This document shows, in pieces, positions 53,401-60,400 of a DNA stretch of 64,000 nucleotides; within the stretch, counting starts at the first letter, position 1, and every line of letters starts with the position of its first letter. Under the pieces are notes generated by a model, which was not told where the DNA came from, ran no database searches, and saw only the letters and a list, made by a program, of their open reading frames with translations. Location: the NCBI GenBank assembly GCA_018697195.1, contig CM031879.1:41815715-41879714 (forward strand), written 5' to 3'. The stretch comes from Certhia americana (taxonomy: Eukaryota; Chordata; Aves; Passeriformes; Certhiidae). The position numbers were made by a program, and so were the translations under genes.

Positions 53401-55059
53401 TACTTATCCTTAATCTGTCAAGAGCCAGGGGAAAAGAAAAAAAACTAAATTTCACCAGCCAACATCTGGCTGACTTTGGAAATTTTCACGCATAAAAATA
53501 AGTATTTCATAAACTATATTAACAATATAGTTATGACCAATAATTGCCCCATATGAATGCTATTATCCTACAAAAGTACCACTTCAGATCTAAGTTGAAT
53601 TACTCCAAAAAAACTTAAATCAGGCATAAAAAGAAATACTCATTATTGAATAAATGCGCACATCAGAAGCCAAATATGACTTCACTAGTAACCTATCACT
53701 TTATCCTGTATAAAGCCCTAATTTTGATTTCTTTTTGCTGCAGCAGCTGAGAGAGAAGGCAGCTATCCACAAGAAAGGAGTCATCCAAGACCTCTGCTAA
53801 TTTTGGCTCCTACTGGCTTGCCAGCTTTGCTCAGTACTGACGAGATACAGATCTGCATTTGGGTAACAACTGAAATATGTTATGTTCCACATTCTTCTCA
53901 CCAAAGAGCCACCCACTCTTGAGTTAGTTACATAAATATACATATTTCTTTCAACGTAATTATTTGTCATTTTGGGTCACATTTCTGCTTGTGACAAAAC
54001 ATTTGAACAGTTCACTTCCCAGGATCAGCAGAAGCCACAGGGTGATGCACTGTGTACCTCTGTGCTGCTCACTCTCTGACTCACCTGTGTAAAAACCAGT
54101 GGAGTCTGGGGGAGTGTGACAAAACAGCAGCATGGACTGCTATTTACAACAGTGCAAAACAAGCACTGAACAGAAAATGAATTAGCAGGAAGCAAGGGGA
54201 AATCTGTGTAAATTTTACCCCCCAAGAAAAACCTTCCCAAAGCAACTCAGACTACTCAGTTAAACATTGCTAGAGAAAGTTTCATATTATCAATTCCTGC
54301 TACATAACACTGCTCTCAAAAATAAAACAAACTTATATTCTTCCTAGGGTTGTATTTAACAATATGGTTTTGACAAAAAAAAATTGAATTAACTGGTTAA
54401 GATTTCTGAAGATCAGCGTGGAGTTTCTGAAACACAGAAGGAGAAGTACTGGCACACACAGAAACTTCTCAGATTTGCAAAAAACTAGGTAATAAGGGAA
54501 TCCATTTCGGCAAATACTGGTATTGTAATTACCCAGTAAGTACCCTAATTAAGTAGGGACAAAACTGGGTTTCTTCTCTATCTTTAGGATTGTCCTCTCC
54601 ACTCTCAAGTGATGATATTTCAGCTCTGTGTCAGAAACCAGTATTTCTTCTGCCACATTTGTAAAAATCATTCTGGTATGTAATGCTGCATTGTCTGCTG
54701 AATCAGAAACAGGTGGCTTAATATCAGAAACACATGTATCTGATTTTCACTTACTGTCAGATCAGAATCAGACAACATAAGTTACAAGCTGCCTTTCAAT
54801 TCTAGTTGGAAATGGGACATGAACATTTAAATACTTGACTGCACTAAGTTCAAATTAATAAAACCTTCAGTGTAACTAGAAGCAGCTCAACACCAGCACA
54901 AAAGTACATGCACAAATGAGTACTGTTTCACCTTTCCGGTGACAGATGACCTTCCCCTCCGTGAGTTGAATCAATGCCAGAATTATGAACTGCTTCATAG
55001 TGCTTGAACAGCTCCTCTGCTGATCCATGAGACTTCATACAGAGAGGACAAATAAAGCC
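17346..55059 (-). CDS. EEA1: EEA1, early endosome antigen 1 (27 exons; first exons off the right edge)
   Basis: Early endosome tether: a parallel coiled-coil homodimer that binds Rab5-GTP with its N-terminal zinc finger and PI3P with its C-terminal FYVE domain, docking early endosomes for SNARE-driven fusion. The 27 exons sum to 4,113 nt, a single open frame of 1,370 codons plus TAA (17346-17348). Window residues 4-25 form the C2H2 finger (C-x2-C-x12-H-x4-H). Residues from about 40 to 1,290 are heptad-rich, Glu/Lys/Gln/Leu-rich coiled coil. The last 63 or so residues form FYVE: WAED, eight zinc-binding Cys, the RRHHCR basic motif and RVC, ending FNDLQG. Human EEA1 has 1,411 residues, so about 40 N-terminal residues lie beyond position 64000. 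All introns are GT-AG and no frameshift or stop is present. The gene is convergent with PLEKHG7. The identification is secure. Confidence 0.98.
18533..18631 (-). CDS. EEA1: EEA1 exon 28 (start of FYVE)
   Basis: 33 codons, both ends on codon boundaries, donor gtaggt. Encodes [17 protein letters not shown] then [15 protein letters not shown]. It has the WxxD motif, the first two zinc Cys and the two Arg that start the basic PI3P-binding motif. The region just upstream is known in human EEA1 for Rab5 and calmodulin binding. Confidence 0.98.
18963..19083 (-). CDS. EEA1: EEA1 exon 27 (coiled coil next to FYVE)
   Basis: One base completes Arg, then 40 codons ([10 protein letters not shown] to GRENQSLQ). 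This is the last coiled-coil segment before the Rab5-binding and FYVE region. Confidence 0.97.
20012..20250 (-). CDS. EEA1: EEA1 exon 26 (coiled coil)
   Basis: 79 codons plus two bases, from [11 protein letters not shown] to DERRALLE(R), donor gtaagc. It contains [20 protein letters not shown], nearly identical to the human segment as remembered. Confidence 0.97.
20543..20728 (-). CDS. EEA1: EEA1 exon 25 (coiled coil)
   Basis: 62 codons in phase 0: [20 protein letters not shown] through [11 protein letters not shown]. Acceptor cctaacag, donor gttagt. The opening is strongly conserved with human EEA1. Confidence 0.97.
20729..22524 (-). other. EEA1 intron 24, no feature
   Basis: AT-rich intronic sequence. 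No repeat family or exon recognised. Confidence 0.6.
22525..22656 (-). CDS. EEA1: EEA1 exon 24 (coiled coil)
   Basis: 44 codons in phase 0: [13 protein letters not shown] through CKQEFEK. Acceptor cttcaag, donor gtacat. It sits between the conserved [11 protein letters not shown] and EVTNLKDA segments. Confidence 0.95.
23101..23286 (-). CDS. EEA1: EEA1 exon 23 (coiled coil)
   Basis: 62 codons in phase 0: [13 protein letters not shown] through MLQDLQNDR. Acceptor gtaattag, donor gtaaat. [12 protein letters not shown] matches the family. Confidence 0.96.
25712..25749. repeat. 9-bp inverted repeat in AT/TG tract
   Basis: atatacaca (25712-25720) and its complement tgtgtatat (25741-25749) flank a 20-base loop. 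It is probably microsatellite-derived. Confidence 0.6.
26206..26238 (+). repeat. (TCCA)n-(TCCC)n microsatellite
   Basis: About five TCCA units followed by three TCCC units, inside the CpG-rich island. Confidence 0.9.
26262..26275 (+). promoter_or_regulatory. CTCF-like motif
   Basis: ccagcagatggtgc fits the vertebrate CTCF core CCASYAGRKGGCRS at 13 of 14 positions (T for C at position 12). A motif match only; binding is not shown. Confidence 0.35.
26988..27025 (+). repeat. Purine (A)n/(GAA)n tract
   Basis: Low-complexity A-rich run with G interruptions, ending in GAA units. Confidence 0.85.
28424..28606 (-). CDS. EEA1: EEA1 exon 22 (coiled coil)
   Basis: 61 codons in phase 0: [11 protein letters not shown] through [15 protein letters not shown], the last part near-identical to human. 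Acceptor tattttag, donor gtactt. Confidence 0.96.
28607..29835 (-). other. EEA1 intron 21
   Basis: Holds the solo LTR at 28859-29239. The rest is unremarkable AT-rich sequence. Confidence 0.7.
28859..29239 (+). mobile_element. Endogenous retrovirus solo LTR, internally deleted
   Basis: A 381-bp element starting TGTGCTGG and ending CCACAACA, the TG...CA ends of an LTR, flanked by an exact 5-bp duplication CCAAG (28854-28858 and 29240-29244). The start (tgtgctggttttggct), the middle (ccataccatatgacatcatg) and the end (ggctgggttaacccacaaca) match an LTR type I know from passerine and other neoavian genomes. The U3 part is near complete. The stretch after cttcccaagtcacc jumps almost directly to the terminal region, so the part with the usual polyadenylation signal is missing. 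There is no internal viral coding sequence. It lies in EEA1 intron 21, antisense to the gene. Confidence 0.88.
29836..30030 (-). CDS. EEA1: EEA1 exon 21 (coiled coil)
   Basis: 65 codons in phase 0: [15 protein letters not shown] through LKTALLEK. Acceptor gaatatag, donor gtatga. One of the more diverged coiled-coil segments, but bounded by conserved ones. Confidence 0.95.
30031..32596 (-). other. EEA1 introns 20 and 19 around exon 20
   Basis: Two introns of 1.1 and 1.4 kb. No repeats or RNA genes recognised. Confidence 0.6.
31087..31188 (-). CDS. EEA1: EEA1 exon 20 (coiled coil)
   Basis: 34 codons in phase 0: [14 protein letters not shown] through NSLEKKEG. Acceptor gttttttag, donor gtaagt. 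Confidence 0.95.
32597..32927 (-). CDS. EEA1: EEA1 exon 19 (coiled coil)
   Basis: The first base completes Glu, then 110 codons: [17 protein letters not shown] through [10 protein letters not shown]. Acceptor tatttgcag, donor gttagt. The Met that opens the exon is internal, not a start. Confidence 0.96.
33467..33606 (-). CDS. EEA1: EEA1 exon 18 (coiled coil)
   Basis: 46 codons plus two bases: [18 protein letters not shown] through [12 protein letters not shown]. Acceptor ctctctcag, donor gtatgt; phase 2 matches the one-base start of exon 19. Confidence 0.96.
33607..36650 (-). other. EEA1 introns 17 and 16 around exon 17
   Basis: AT-rich introns. The only repetition I noticed is a short direct repeat catgatccctgta near 34647-34681. 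Confidence 0.55.
35401..35556 (-). CDS. EEA1: EEA1 exon 17 (coiled coil)
   Basis: 52 codons in phase 0: [20 protein letters not shown] through [14 protein letters not shown]. Acceptor ttacccag, donor gtttgt. Confidence 0.97.
36651..36764 (-). CDS. EEA1: EEA1 exon 16 (coiled coil)
   Basis: 38 codons in phase 0: [18 protein letters not shown] through NALQDKQQ. Acceptor gtctttcag, donor gtatca. Confidence 0.97.
36969..37169 (-). CDS. EEA1: EEA1 exon 15 (coiled coil)
   Basis: 67 codons in phase 0: [20 protein letters not shown] through KVSQLDVQ. Very close to human EEA1 as remembered ([12 protein letters not shown]). Acceptor cactgcag, donor gtaagg. Confidence 0.97.
37485..37620. repeat. AT-rich low-complexity tract
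   Basis: Imperfect TATA, TTTA and TACACA runs in the intron between EEA1 exons 15 and 14. Microsatellite-like, no element identified. Confidence 0.65.
37838..38041 (-). CDS. EEA1: EEA1 exon 14 (coiled coil)
   Basis: 68 codons in phase 0: [20 protein letters not shown] through NHALQIQ. Contains [20 protein letters not shown], a strongly conserved block. Acceptor cttgtctag, donor gtaaag. Confidence 0.97.
38270..38389 (-). CDS. EEA1: EEA1 exon 13 (coiled coil)
   Basis: 40 codons in phase 0: [14 protein letters not shown] through TTAKLREAQ, Gln-rich in the middle. Acceptor ttttttcag, donor gtaata. Confidence 0.96.
39380..39529 (-). CDS. EEA1: EEA1 exon 12 (coiled coil)
   Basis: 50 codons in phase 0: [20 protein letters not shown] through LKLSRAEEQ. 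Almost unchanged from human EEA1 as remembered. Acceptor tttttgcag, donor gtaggg. Confidence 0.97.
39530..42920 (-). other. EEA1 intron 11 (3.4 kb)
   Basis: No exon or repeat recognised. Open frames of up to about 90 codons here look like chance. Confidence 0.6.
42921..43259 (-). CDS. EEA1: EEA1 exon 11 (coiled coil, longest exon)
   Basis: 113 codons in phase 0: [20 protein letters not shown] through LQLQSELSQ. Contains [11 protein letters not shown] and [16 protein letters not shown]. Acceptor ccttcacag, donor gtaaat. Confidence 0.97.
43260..47294 (-). other. EEA1 introns 10 and 9 around exon 10
   Basis: AT-rich introns of 1.6 and 2.4 kb with nothing recognised apart from exon 10 at 44818-44934. 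Confidence 0.55.
44818..44934 (-). CDS. EEA1: EEA1 exon 10 (coiled coil)
   Basis: 39 codons in phase 0: [20 protein letters not shown] through KELEQKNQ. The Gly-Pro breaks the heptads and is shared with human EEA1. Acceptor gtcttttcag, donor gtgaga. Confidence 0.97.
47295..47450 (-). CDS. EEA1: EEA1 exon 9 (coiled coil)
   Basis: 52 codons in phase 0: [20 protein letters not shown] through EQANSE. It starts with the family's RPG(V/I)EDVAVLKK block. Acceptor cttttcag, donor gtaata. Confidence 0.97.
47451..48837 (-). other. EEA1 intron 8
   Basis: Contains an A/C-rich low-complexity run at about 47581-47633. The block around 48190-48600 is somewhat more GC-rich and non-repetitive, with no identity found. 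Confidence 0.55.
48838..48959 (-). CDS. EEA1: EEA1 exon 8 (coiled coil)
   Basis: Two bases complete Asp, then 40 codons: [18 protein letters not shown] through EDLKTEL. Acceptor cttattag, donor gtattc. Only an 86-bp intron separates it from exon 7. Confidence 0.97.
49046..49153 (-). CDS. EEA1: EEA1 exon 7 (coiled coil)
   Basis: Two bases complete Glu, then 35 codons and one trailing base: [20 protein letters not shown] through QLATEIV. The phase-1 start and end make it skippable in frame. Acceptor gaaatag, donor gtaagt. Confidence 0.97.
49951..49990 (-). CDS. EEA1: EEA1 exon 6 (40-nt small exon)
   Basis: 13 codons and one base: [13 protein letters not shown]. It corresponds to the human KPDGLVTDSSAE region, a Ser/Thr-rich break in the coiled coil. 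Acceptor ttcttaag, donor gtggct. The phase fits both neighbours exactly. Confidence 0.92.
50631..50665. repeat. Two overlapping palindromes
   Basis: tctattat-cc-ataataga (50631-50648) is a perfect 8-bp stem with a 2-base loop. agattatat-ca-atataatct (50646-50665) is a perfect 9-bp stem with a 2-base loop. They share three bases. In the EEA1 intron between exons 6 and 5. Confidence 0.85.
50865..50930 (-). CDS. EEA1: EEA1 exon 5
   Basis: 22 codons in phase 0: [20 protein letters not shown] then QQ. Acceptor ccctttag, donor gtaatt. The pyrimidine tract before the acceptor is exceptionally long. Confidence 0.97.
50948..50975 (-). repeat. Near-homopolymer tract in the pyrimidine region of EEA1 exon 5 acceptor
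   Basis: On the EEA1 strand this reads T12-C-T15 shortly upstream of the acceptor at 50931. The intron is only 142 bp (50931-51072), so the tract makes up a fifth of it. Confidence 0.85.
51073..51127 (-). CDS. EEA1: EEA1 exon 4 (coiled-coil start)
   Basis: One base completes Arg, then 18 codons: [18 protein letters not shown]. Acceptor tattcag, donor gttgga. The block is near-identical to human EEA1 as remembered. Confidence 0.97.
51128..54931 (-). other. EEA1 intron 3 (3.8 kb)
   Basis: Between the zinc-finger exon and the coiled-coil start. No repeat family recognised, no candidate exon. Confidence 0.6.
54932..55059 (-). CDS. EEA1: EEA1 exon 3 (Rab5-binding C2H2 zinc finger)
   Basis: 42 codons plus two bases: [20 protein letters not shown] then YEAVH. 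Cys at exon residues 4 and 7 and His at 20 and 25 give C-x2-C-x12-H-x4-H, the finger that in human EEA1 binds Rab5-GTP. Acceptor ttgtaatag, donor gtgaaa. This is the first coding exon visible; the N-terminal exons are outside the window. Confidence 0.97.
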
Positions 55060-57189
55060 CTATTACAAAAAGGAAAAACAAACAAAAAATATGAGACACA
55101 TTTCTTTTCCATCTTATTTGTATACAGAACCGTAAATCTTGTTTGCACATTTACAAAGTAGTAAATGCAATTTTGAAGATTCATACTAATTCTTTCATGC
55201 TCCAATAACAGGTTTTGCAATTAAGAAGTTAGAAAATGCCCGCAAAAGGCATGTTCCATTACTCAGTGAGGTTTTTTCTCCAACAGTATTACATACTAAT
55301 AACAAAATTTTATTTAGCAAAATAAAAAGGACTGTTCTGCAATTTCTTCACCCCCAACCCAATAAAACAATTTTCCATACAACTTCTCATAAAAACACAT
55401 TCTTATTCCAAATAGAAGGTAGCATCCGGAGTTTGGTCTTTAAGAAGGAGATATAAAGAATCACTCTAAAGCACAGTTATTTACATGATTATCTCCATAT
55501 TGAAACTACTGATTTTAATACAGGCAAGACAACTAAGAATCACATTTTTACCTTTCATTTAATTAATTGGTAAATGCAATTCAGCTAAATACCACATCAA
55601 GAAAATCAGATCTCTACAGCCTTAAGAATCAGAAATCATCCATTTTCTTTCCAGCATATATACTACAAGCTTACCAGAGTGGAAATCTAGCAGCTCGATG
55701 CCCTCATTCTATCCATTAGCCCACAAATGAAAACAGTAGGAATTATCTTCCTCTTTATGTATCTCTAAACATTTGTCAAGTGTACAAGCTGCCACTTACC
55801 AGAAGTACCATCCACCTAATTTTTCAGTTTATTATATCTGGTGTTGACTGCTGGACTTCACACTGGCTCCTCACTTATGTGGTTATCATGCCAACTCTGA
55901 GCACAATTCTCACCTACACTTATACAGCCCATAATGCAACAGTAGCAACAATCAGACATTCCAGAGTAAAACTAAAAACCTCATCTCACATTAAAGACTC
56001 CCTGTAATTCAAGCAGTGCAAAAGGGACCTTGTGTAAGTGGGGTGCCTTTAATTCTTTTAAGGCCCCCTGTTCCCTTAATGCATTTCAAATATGCATTTT
56101 TATATTTATATGTTCTCCTTAAGTTTCTTATGCCACTACAAACTGTGCTATCCTCCAACATTAAATCAAGTCTCTACAGTATCTAAGAGCACTCCTCTGA
56201 ACAGGATTATCACACTTCACCTATCACAGGCTCACATATGAATTATGTGGGATACATGAAGAGTTTTGACATTTTTCAGCTCTTAACCTTGCATTTGGAT
56301 GCTAATAGACAAGCCACAATATTTTACATATTAGCATGAAGTGAACATATTTAATGTGTATGTTGATAACCACAAACAGCACTCATTTATTAACTTGGAA
56401 TTCATAGTATTTTGTTTCACAAGTCACTAAGAATTCAACAACATTTACATGGTTTTAAACCCAGGAAAAATACCATGTTCAGCTACTCAAATGTAGCCAA
56501 AGCTCTAAACAGAGCCTTCATAACTTCTATTATTTATTTAGTGCTCCAGAAATTAATTACTAAATACAGTCACTTGTCAAGTCACCACATATCATACGGA
56601 AAACTAGTTTTGTCACAACTAGACCAAACAAAACAGTGTACTCTTTTCTAAGCAGGAAACAGGCATTTAACCTTAACAACCATTTATTTATTTGCAGAGT
56701 TGATCAGCACAGTTTCACTCCAGATAAAGCCAAGTTAACTAATATTTAAGTACACGTACAGAAAATTTGTTCAGCTACTAGGTTCCCAGTAATGTTTATC
56801 TGATATAATTAGCAAAGGATGCCAGTGAGGGTCACTCTGAGCACAAGAACCAGAGGGAGCTGCCTGGCACATAGCAAATGGAAATGAACCATAGGGGGTC
56901 AAAAAACATGGGACGGGTTTACTTCCTAGTAAGCTTTATACAGAAAGCAGTCAGTTTCATACAATGACAGTGCAGCAGCAGCCTTTTGGGATGAAACTAC
57001 TCTACTAAGCAGTTCTCAGTTGTTGTGTTCAGTTTCCCAGTGATGGGAAGGTCTGCTGTTCATAGAGAAAAGTTCACAGTTCCAGTAAGTACATCTAGAA
57101 AGAATGAGTGTATAAAATTGCTCTGGCCTCTTCTTTCTTTTTGCCCTTTACCTCTTTTCATTTAAAGAGCAAAATCTGTTTCTGTGCTT

Positions 57190-57287
57190 GGTTTTTTTTT
57201 TTTGTTGTTGTTTTTTCTTTTTTTGGAGGGTGTGTTTTGGTATTGGTTTTGGGGTTTTTTTGTGGTTTTATTGTGCTTGGGGTTTAT
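57190..57287 (+). repeat. T/G-rich low-complexity tract
   Basis: Long T-runs with TTG units, then GGTTTT-like runs with several G clusters. On the minus strand it is A/C-rich, a kind of low complexity seen repeatedly in this window. Confidence 0.8.
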
Positions 57288-57395
57288 TCTGTGCAAATAG
57301 GAGCTGTAGAGAAAAGAATAGATTACATGTGCAATTAGCCCAGGGGGACAGCAATCATTCATCTCAATTATTGGGCAAAGCCAGCCAAAATTTCT

Positions 57396-57497
57396 CAGGC
57401 AGGCAGGCAGGCAGATTTGAAGGCAAGGTCCACAAGGACAAGGGGCCAGAGGCAGAGCAGAGCTGCTGAGCAGCTCCTCTGGGGAGGCAGGCAGGCA
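57396..57497 (+). repeat. (GGCA)n microsatellite, two blocks
   Basis: caggcaggcaggcaggcag at 57396-57414 and a shorter block at 57484-57497, in a locally GC-richer 200-bp patch. Confidence 0.8.
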
Positions 57498-60400
57498 ACA
57501 ACCACTCATACCTCACTGCCCCAAACTGCACGAACCTAGGAACCAGATGCACCTCACAAACTGGTAATATCCACTGTCGACTCTGATGTCAGCAGCACTA
57601 ATTCAGTTCTTTTTACAGCAGGAAAATAAGAATCATCAGAAACTTCCTGGCAACCGGCAGTAACAGGCAGAAGTGTGTAAATTTCTTGCATCTGTAACTA
57701 TCAGCCCCTGTGACAATCTTGTTTGGGAAATTGGGTTAGTGGATCATTAATTTTCTCTCTTAAAAAAAAAAATTAATACATCCAAATAAAAAATATCTCT
57801 CAGTATCATCTTGAGATGAACTTTGAAAATATGTTTAAAAGTATATTTTACTATTCTTAAAACAAACATATGAGAAGAGGGGAAGAAACCTTATGGTCTG
57901 AGATGCTTAAATTTAGTGAACATTTCTGTTAGGTTGCAGAAGTTTGTATCAGGTCCAACTCCTACATCAGGACCACACTTGTCTTGGATAAATAGTAGAT
58001 TGCATAGCTACTACCAAGAGATGTAATACTGGTCACCAGAGCCTGGGGGAGGAGCTGAGGCATCCTTAAGCCTGCACCTGGATACCTTAACTAACACACT
58101 CCTTTACAGAAGAAGCAAGTTGAATTTTGGTTGGTTTCCTTTCAACATGCACTTAGGGGTTACTTTGCATAAAGCACAGCCATAGAGAAGCAAAAGTTAT
58201 TTCATGTTCTTCATTTAATAAAAGCAAAGACATCACTTACAGCCCCTTCAGTGCTGCACTGTAACTCATGATTCCCTAGCTGATGTTTCTAGTTGGGTTT
58301 TATCTTTCACTTTACACTGAAAGAAAAGAGCCTAAAAGAAGTTAAATTATGATTACTTGGGCTTGATTTTATATTTTCTCACCAAGAAACGACAATTTAT
58401 TGGATTCAGAGACTTTTGCGGATGCCTGTCTATTTCACAGAAAACAAAAAAATAAGCCACAACAACTACATGCACTAGTTTTTATCGGGAAAGGGTTCTT
58501 GAGATCAACACAGAATTTCTGAAGCAATGCACAGAAAGAACAGTAAAAATAAAAAAGGCATTCAAACCAAACCCCACTATACATGCACCAACAACCAACT
58601 AGGAGGCAGCAAACAATTTAAAGCTCAAAATAGCCCCTGACCCAATAGTCCAAGCATTCCAATAAGAATGAGTGAGACACAAAATTTCAAATCCCAATTT
58701 TCTGATCCCAAGGGAAACGCTCCTCTTTCAGGAGGCCCATGAGGCACGCCAAGCATCAAGTACCACCAGAGTACCATGCTGTTTGCAGTGGGACAGGCCT
58801 TTCTCAGTGCAAAGACTCCAAAACACATGGGTTTCCCTCACAGCAGAACAGAAACTGCCTAGTAGAAGTTTTGTAGGAAAGCATCTTGCCTCAGCTTGAG
58901 TGATAATGTCAAATTTCACCAAAGATCTCAGACTCCATGAAAGCACCAGAAGTTTTACTTTTCTCAAGACAGATTTACAAATAAGATGAAAGGAAAAAAA
59001 AATATTTTTACTCTCTAATAGTTGAGATTTATTTTCAGGCTTGATAAAGTTCAGCTTTTAAGTGCTCTTTCTCTTTAAAGCTATTCAAGGTAAATTATTT
59101 CTTTCTGGTAACATTAATATTTGTATGAATCATTAAGACAGCATTCTTTGGGAAGAATGCCAGGATAATAAAAGCAATACTCGAAGGAAATTCTCACTAC
59201 AAAAACTAGTGTGTGGTTTGGAGGTTTTTTGTACTAAAATAATTTACAGAGCTATTGGAAGAAGTTTGGCATACAACATTGAAACACAGTGCCCAGCAAA
59301 AGCAGGGCACAGACCCACAGGCAGATAAGTGCACAACCAGACCAACTGCAGGCTACCACAGAGTCCTCCTAATCCTCACACAATTTCAAACTGGATACAG
59401 AAACAGTTCATGTAACAGGAAAATGAATGTGTAGGACTGAATGGTTTCTGGGTTTCCTTTTTCTCCGTATATTACTCTGTAGGACTGGGGTTGGCTGTGT
59501 AAAGCAGTGTTTTGAAAATTTCAGCCTTTTGAGAATATTGTCTTACTTTCAATGATTTTTTTTTTATCAGCTGAAGACTCCCAACTGAGGTTCAAAAATC
59601 CCCAACACTTACATGTGGATGTCTACTCGCCAATCACTACCAATGCAGAGCTATTCAACAGAGTTAAAGGAGCAAGAAAGTAGTCATCTGACTGAACAAA
59701 TGTGTATACCTTAGGTAGGGTGAGCATAACAACTCCCAGGGCTCCATCATCAGTAACTGGAGCCTAAGACACCTTCATATAGATGCACTCAATCTCTCCT
59801 CTTCTGCCAACTGCTCTCCTTTTGCCCTGAGCTTTAATGAAATGGTCTTTTAGAGCTAATATGAAATCTTGCCTTAATTAGGTAATGAGTGAGAGCACAG
59901 CTTACTTTATTTAAAGTTCCTTTTTCACAAATTGAAACTGGAGTTATCTGGCAGACAGATGACACTTCTTGAATGACAGTCCCATGGGCAAAACAGTTTT
60001 TACAGAATAGAATTCAGATGTGCTCAGGTCTTTAGAATCCAAGAAACAAGGCCCCTTATTTAAGTTTTAAAGTCACAGCCACAGCAACTCAGCTTCATTA
60101 GCACCTTCTAGCAATATCTGATGATAGGGTAGCCAGTCCCATTTGAATAAGTGGTCCCATTTAGGATGCTATGATGGCGGCTGATCTACAGCTGTTTATA
60201 GTAGAGAGCTATATAGTACAAATAGCTTCATATAACACAGAGCTTCATTTACTAATACAAACAAAGCTTCTGCAACATGTTCCATTTTTATATTTTTATT
60301 CCAGCACTTATAACATGAGTCAAGCTTAGAGAAGCATGTAACTTCACTGCTTCACTGCTTTCCGTTCTTGGAAAATATTTTTGCGGTAAACACACAAAAA

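Noticed and set aside
17346..55059. A processed EEA1 pseudogene
   Set aside because: The exons are separated by real introns with GT-AG borders and matched phases, and no stop or frameshift interrupts the 1,370 codons.
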